The position numbers and the translations under genes were made by a program. From DASYLJ01 sp036009625 (lineage in GTDB: Bacteria > Desulfobacterota > Binatia > DP-6), in NCBI GenBank assembly GCA_036009625.1, contig DASYLJ010000167.1:1-64000 (forward strand): DNA of 64,000 nt, read 5' to 3'. The notes beneath the pieces were generated by a model, which was given only the letters and a program-made list of their open reading frames with translations, had not been told where the DNA came from and ran no database searches. Shown piece by piece: positions 62,137 through 64,000 of this stretch; the stretch's first letter is position 1; the number at the start of each line of letters is the position of its first letter.

Positions 62137-62156
62137 GCGCGGGCACAGGCCCGCGC
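62137..62156 (+). terminator. Terminator-like hairpin
   Basis: GCGCGGGC-ACAG-GCCCGCGC is a perfect 8-bp stem 14 bases after the stop of the Lys-rich protein gene. It lacks a U-tract. Confidence 0.6.
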
Positions 62157-62206
62157 AGCGCCGTCACTTCGATGAGATGACGCGGGACCCCGTTCTCGGG
62201 CGCCAG

Positions 62207-62464
62207 ATGGTTCGCGGCGCCCTGTGCCTGCTGTTCCTGGGCTTCGTACTCGGGTCCTGCCGCCGCATGCCGATCCCTCCCGACGCCGGCAGCAACGCCG
62301 AACGGGAATGCCAGTCCGTCTGCCGCGAGGGCCAGGCCCGTTGCCTGGGTGCGGGCGCCAGCAGCGACGCGTGGAATGCACTCATCTCCGCCGGTGTCGG
62401 TCTCTTCCGGAGCGGAGACTGCAGTGACGGGCTGGCGCAGTGCTATGCGCGGTGCCCCTCATAG
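62207..62464 (+). CDS. Small Cys-rich lipoprotein
   Basis: The protein has 85 residues from ATG 62207 (or 95 from ATG 62177, in frame). MVRGALCLLFLGFVLGSC is a clear lipoprotein signal. The mature part has six further Cys (ECQSVCREGQARC, SGDCSDGLAQCYARC) in a regular spacing, suggesting three disulfides. I do not recognise the family. Its last 22 bases overlap the convergent methyltransferase gene. Confidence 0.75.
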   Translation: MVRGALCLLFLGFVLGSCRRMPIPPDAGSNAERECQSVCREGQARCLGAGASSDAWNALISAGVGLFRSGDCSDGLAQCYARCPS

Positions 62465-63747
62465 GGTGTCGTTCCGAGTGCAGGACTATCCTTGCTGTCG
62501 ATGACGAGCTGGACCGTGTCGAGCCGGCCGGTCGCGAACGCGGCCTCGCACATCGCGAGGTACAGCTCCCATTTGCGGATGAACGGTTCGTCGAATCCGA
62601 GCGCTGCGACGTCGGCGCGACGGCGCAGGTAGCGCTCGCGCCAACAGTGGAGCGTCGTGGCGTAGTCGCGGCCGATCCGCGTCGTCGAGGCGATGTGCAG
62701 ATTCGTCTCGGCGCCGAGTGTTCCTCGGATCGCGTTCATCGAAGCGAGGAGGCCGCCGGGGAAGATGTGCTTCCGGATCCAGTCGTCGTCCCGGCGATAG
62801 GCGTCGAAGCCGGCGTCGGGGTAGGTGCTGGTCTGCAGGAAGAGCGAGCCTCCCGGACGCAGCAGGCGCTCGCACGTGCGGAAGAACGTGCCGTAGTGCT
62901 CGGAGCCGACGGCTTCGAACATCTCGATCGCGACGATGCGATCGAACCGGCCGAGCACGTCGCGGTAGTCGCAGAGCTGCACGTCGACGACTGACTCCAA
63001 GCCGGCGGCGCGGACGCGATCGCGTGCGAGTGCATGTTGGGCAGCGGAGAGCGTGATCGATCGGACGCGGCAGCCGTAGGTGCTCGCGGCGTGGATTGCG
63101 AAGGAGCCCCAGCCGCCGCCGACGTCCAGGACGTCGAGGCCGGGTCCGAGACCGATGCGGCGGCATATGCCGTCGAGCTTGTGGTGTTGGGCCTCCTCGA
63201 GCGTCGCGTCCTGGGTGGCGAACACCCCGGCGCTGTACGTCATCGTGTCGTCGAGGAAGAGACGGAAGAAGTCGTTGCCGAGATCGTAGTGCGCACGGAC
63301 GTCGCGGGTTGCGGATCGCGGGTGGCCTCGGCGTCTCCATCCGGCCGCGATCCGGTTCGTCGTGTAGCGACGGCGTCGCGCGAGGGATGTCGGTTGGAGC
63401 AGTAGGCGAAAGAACGCGACGAGGTCGTCGCAGTCCCACGCGCCGGCCATGTACGACTCGCCGAGGCCGATGTCGCTCTGGGCAATGACGCGGGTGAAGA
63501 ATGCCCAACGGCGTACGCGCAGCGTGACGGCGCGGTCGGACGTGGTGTCGCCGAGCTCCCAGGTGGATCGATCGGGAAGCTCGACTCGTAGCGCACCGAT
63601 GCGTGAGGAGGAGAGCCAGCGGCGCACGATGGCGGCGCTCATGCGGTGATGGAAATCGGGTCGCGTCGGGAGGGCGTCGGCCCTCGGTGTGACGACGTCC
63701 TCGGTCGCTGACCGTCCCGTCATCGAAAATGATGTACCGAGCGCCAT
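62443..63747 (-). CDS. Cyclopropane-fatty-acyl-phospholipid synthase family methyltransferase
   Basis: The protein has 434 residues. An N-terminal lipid-binding region (SDIGLGESYMAGAWDCDDLVAFFRLLL) is followed by VRAHYDLGNDFFRLFLDDTMTYSAGVF and the SAM-binding motif VLDVGGGWGSFAIHAA (about 206-221). IEMFEAVGSEHY, with the conserved Glu, and the C-terminal RKWELYLAMCEAAFATGRLDTVQLVI are diagnostic for the CFA/mycolic-acid synthase family. It should methylate unsaturated acyl chains of membrane lipids. It stands alone, divergent from a secreted protein gene. Confidence 0.93.
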   Translation of the reverse strand: MALGTSFSMTGRSATEDVVTPRADALPTRPDFHHRMSAAIVRRWLSSSRIGALRVELPDRSTWELGDTTSDRAVTLRVRRWAFFTRVIAQSDIGLGESYMAGAWDCDDLVAFFRLLLQPTSLARRRRYTTNRIAAGWRRRGHPRSATRDVRAHYDLGNDFFRLFLDDTMTYSAGVFATQDATLEEAQHHKLDGICRRIGLGPGLDVLDVGGGWGSFAIHAASTYGCRVRSITLSAAQHALARDRVRAAGLESVVDVQLCDYRDVLGRFDRIVAIEMFEAVGSEHYGTFFRTCERLLRPGGSLFLQTSTYPDAGFDAYRRDDDWIRKHIFPGGLLASMNAIRGTLGAETNLHIASTTRIGRDYATTLHCWRERYLRRRADVAALGFDEPFIRKWELYLAMCEAAFATGRLDTVQLVIDSKDSPALGTTPYEGHRA

Positions 63748-63883
63748 CTAGTATCGTCAACCAAGGGCAGAATCGTCGAATACTTGTTGACGGTCGGACC
63801 GAGGGCGCGTAGCCATCACACCACCGTAAGACAAGGAGCCCGACCGCGCGTCGCCGGCGATCTCCAGCAGTTGAGGAGATCAC

Positions 63884-64000
63884 ATGAGCAGTCGCATGGT
63901 CCCGTCCGGGTTCGGAGTCGCCGTGGTCGTTGGGCTTCTTGGCGCGTTCTCGCAGGCGCTCGCGGTGGACATCCCGCTCGACGGCAGCCGCATGCGGATC
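63884..64000 (+). CDS. Secreted protein, 3'-truncated by the window end
   Basis: ATG 63884 with GAGGAG about seven bases upstream opens a frame to the last base. The first about 27 residues are a signal peptide (VAVVVGLLGAFSQALA), followed by VDIPLDGSRMRI. That opening resembles the N-terminal domains of the other secreted proteins in this window, but only 39 residues are visible. Confidence 0.7.
   Translation, partial: MSSRMVPSGFGVAVVVGLLGAFSQALAVDIPLDGSRMRI

Noticed and set aside
1..64000. tRNA or rRNA genes, CRISPR arrays, insertion sequences or prophage
   Set aside because: No cloverleaf sequence, regular spacer array, transposase, integrase or phage structural gene was recognised.

Overview
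This window comes from a very high-G+C, densely coding Gram-negative bacterium. The Gram-negative call rests on lipobox lipoproteins, FecR- and DUF3300-type envelope proteins and large secreted proteins. The metabolic genes look proteobacterial. Secreted proteins combining parallel beta-helix, disintegrin-like Cys repeats and thrombospondin-type-3 Ca-binding repeats recall uncultured deltaproteobacterial-type lineages such as Candidatus Binatota/Desulfobacterota; that placement is an inference from style, not a database result. No rRNA, tRNA, CRISPR array or insertion sequence was seen. Genes change strand often, and convergent neighbours usually end within a few bases of each other.

Layout. 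1-8.7 kb: end of a crotonase, an SDR, a frameshifted MscS channel, small enzymes (SnoaL-like, HAD phosphatase, MazG-like NTP pyrophosphohydrolase), a lone response regulator, the cysE-cysK cysteine biosynthesis pair, a methyltransferase and a GNAT. 8.7-15.4 kb: a hybrid histidine kinase, then a rhodanese-cysteine dioxygenase operon read leftward. Upstream of that operon is a leader that looks like a complete cysteine-sensing attenuator (12.08-12.25 kb). A FecR/DUF6600 protein is divergent to it. 16.6-23.3 kb: an isoprenoid/redox cluster (enoyl-reductase-like protein, large FAD oxidoreductase, polyprenyl diphosphate synthase) with two related small proteins of unknown function and an unknown 372-aa protein. 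23.3-35.8 kb: a signalling block with a Ser/Thr kinase-cyclase-ATPase-TPR protein divergent from two tandem GAF-AAA-Fis regulators. The divergent region has a possible sigma-54 promoter and tandem upstream sites. An acetoacetate-decarboxylase-like protein, a winged-helix/AAA/TPR regulator and a serine hydrolase follow. 35.8-40 kb: a three-gene UGSC-type (Cys form) operon, a DUF3592 protein and an MFS transporter fused to a UBP zinc finger. 40-51.8 kb: large secreted proteins, a third degenerate GAF/AAA/Fis protein, and a DUF3604-PpiC pair beside a HupE-like protein. 51.8-64 kb: a VapBC toxin-antitoxin pair, two large beta-helix secreted proteins, an orphan HTH protein, a DUF2950/DUF3300 pair, a YVTN propeller lipoprotein, a basic Lys-rich protein, a small Cys-rich lipoprotein, a cyclopropane-fatty-acid-synthase-like methyltransferase and the start of another secreted protein.

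The clearest candidate for a new system is the leader of the cysteine dioxygenase operon. A promoter sits so that transcription should begin exactly on a GTG codon. The resulting 24-residue leader peptide carries adjacent Cys codons, followed by three mutually exclusive RNA pairings ending in a terminator. Traced through, the geometry predicts expression when cysteine is plentiful, which fits a cysteine-degrading enzyme and is the reverse of classical biosynthetic attenuation.
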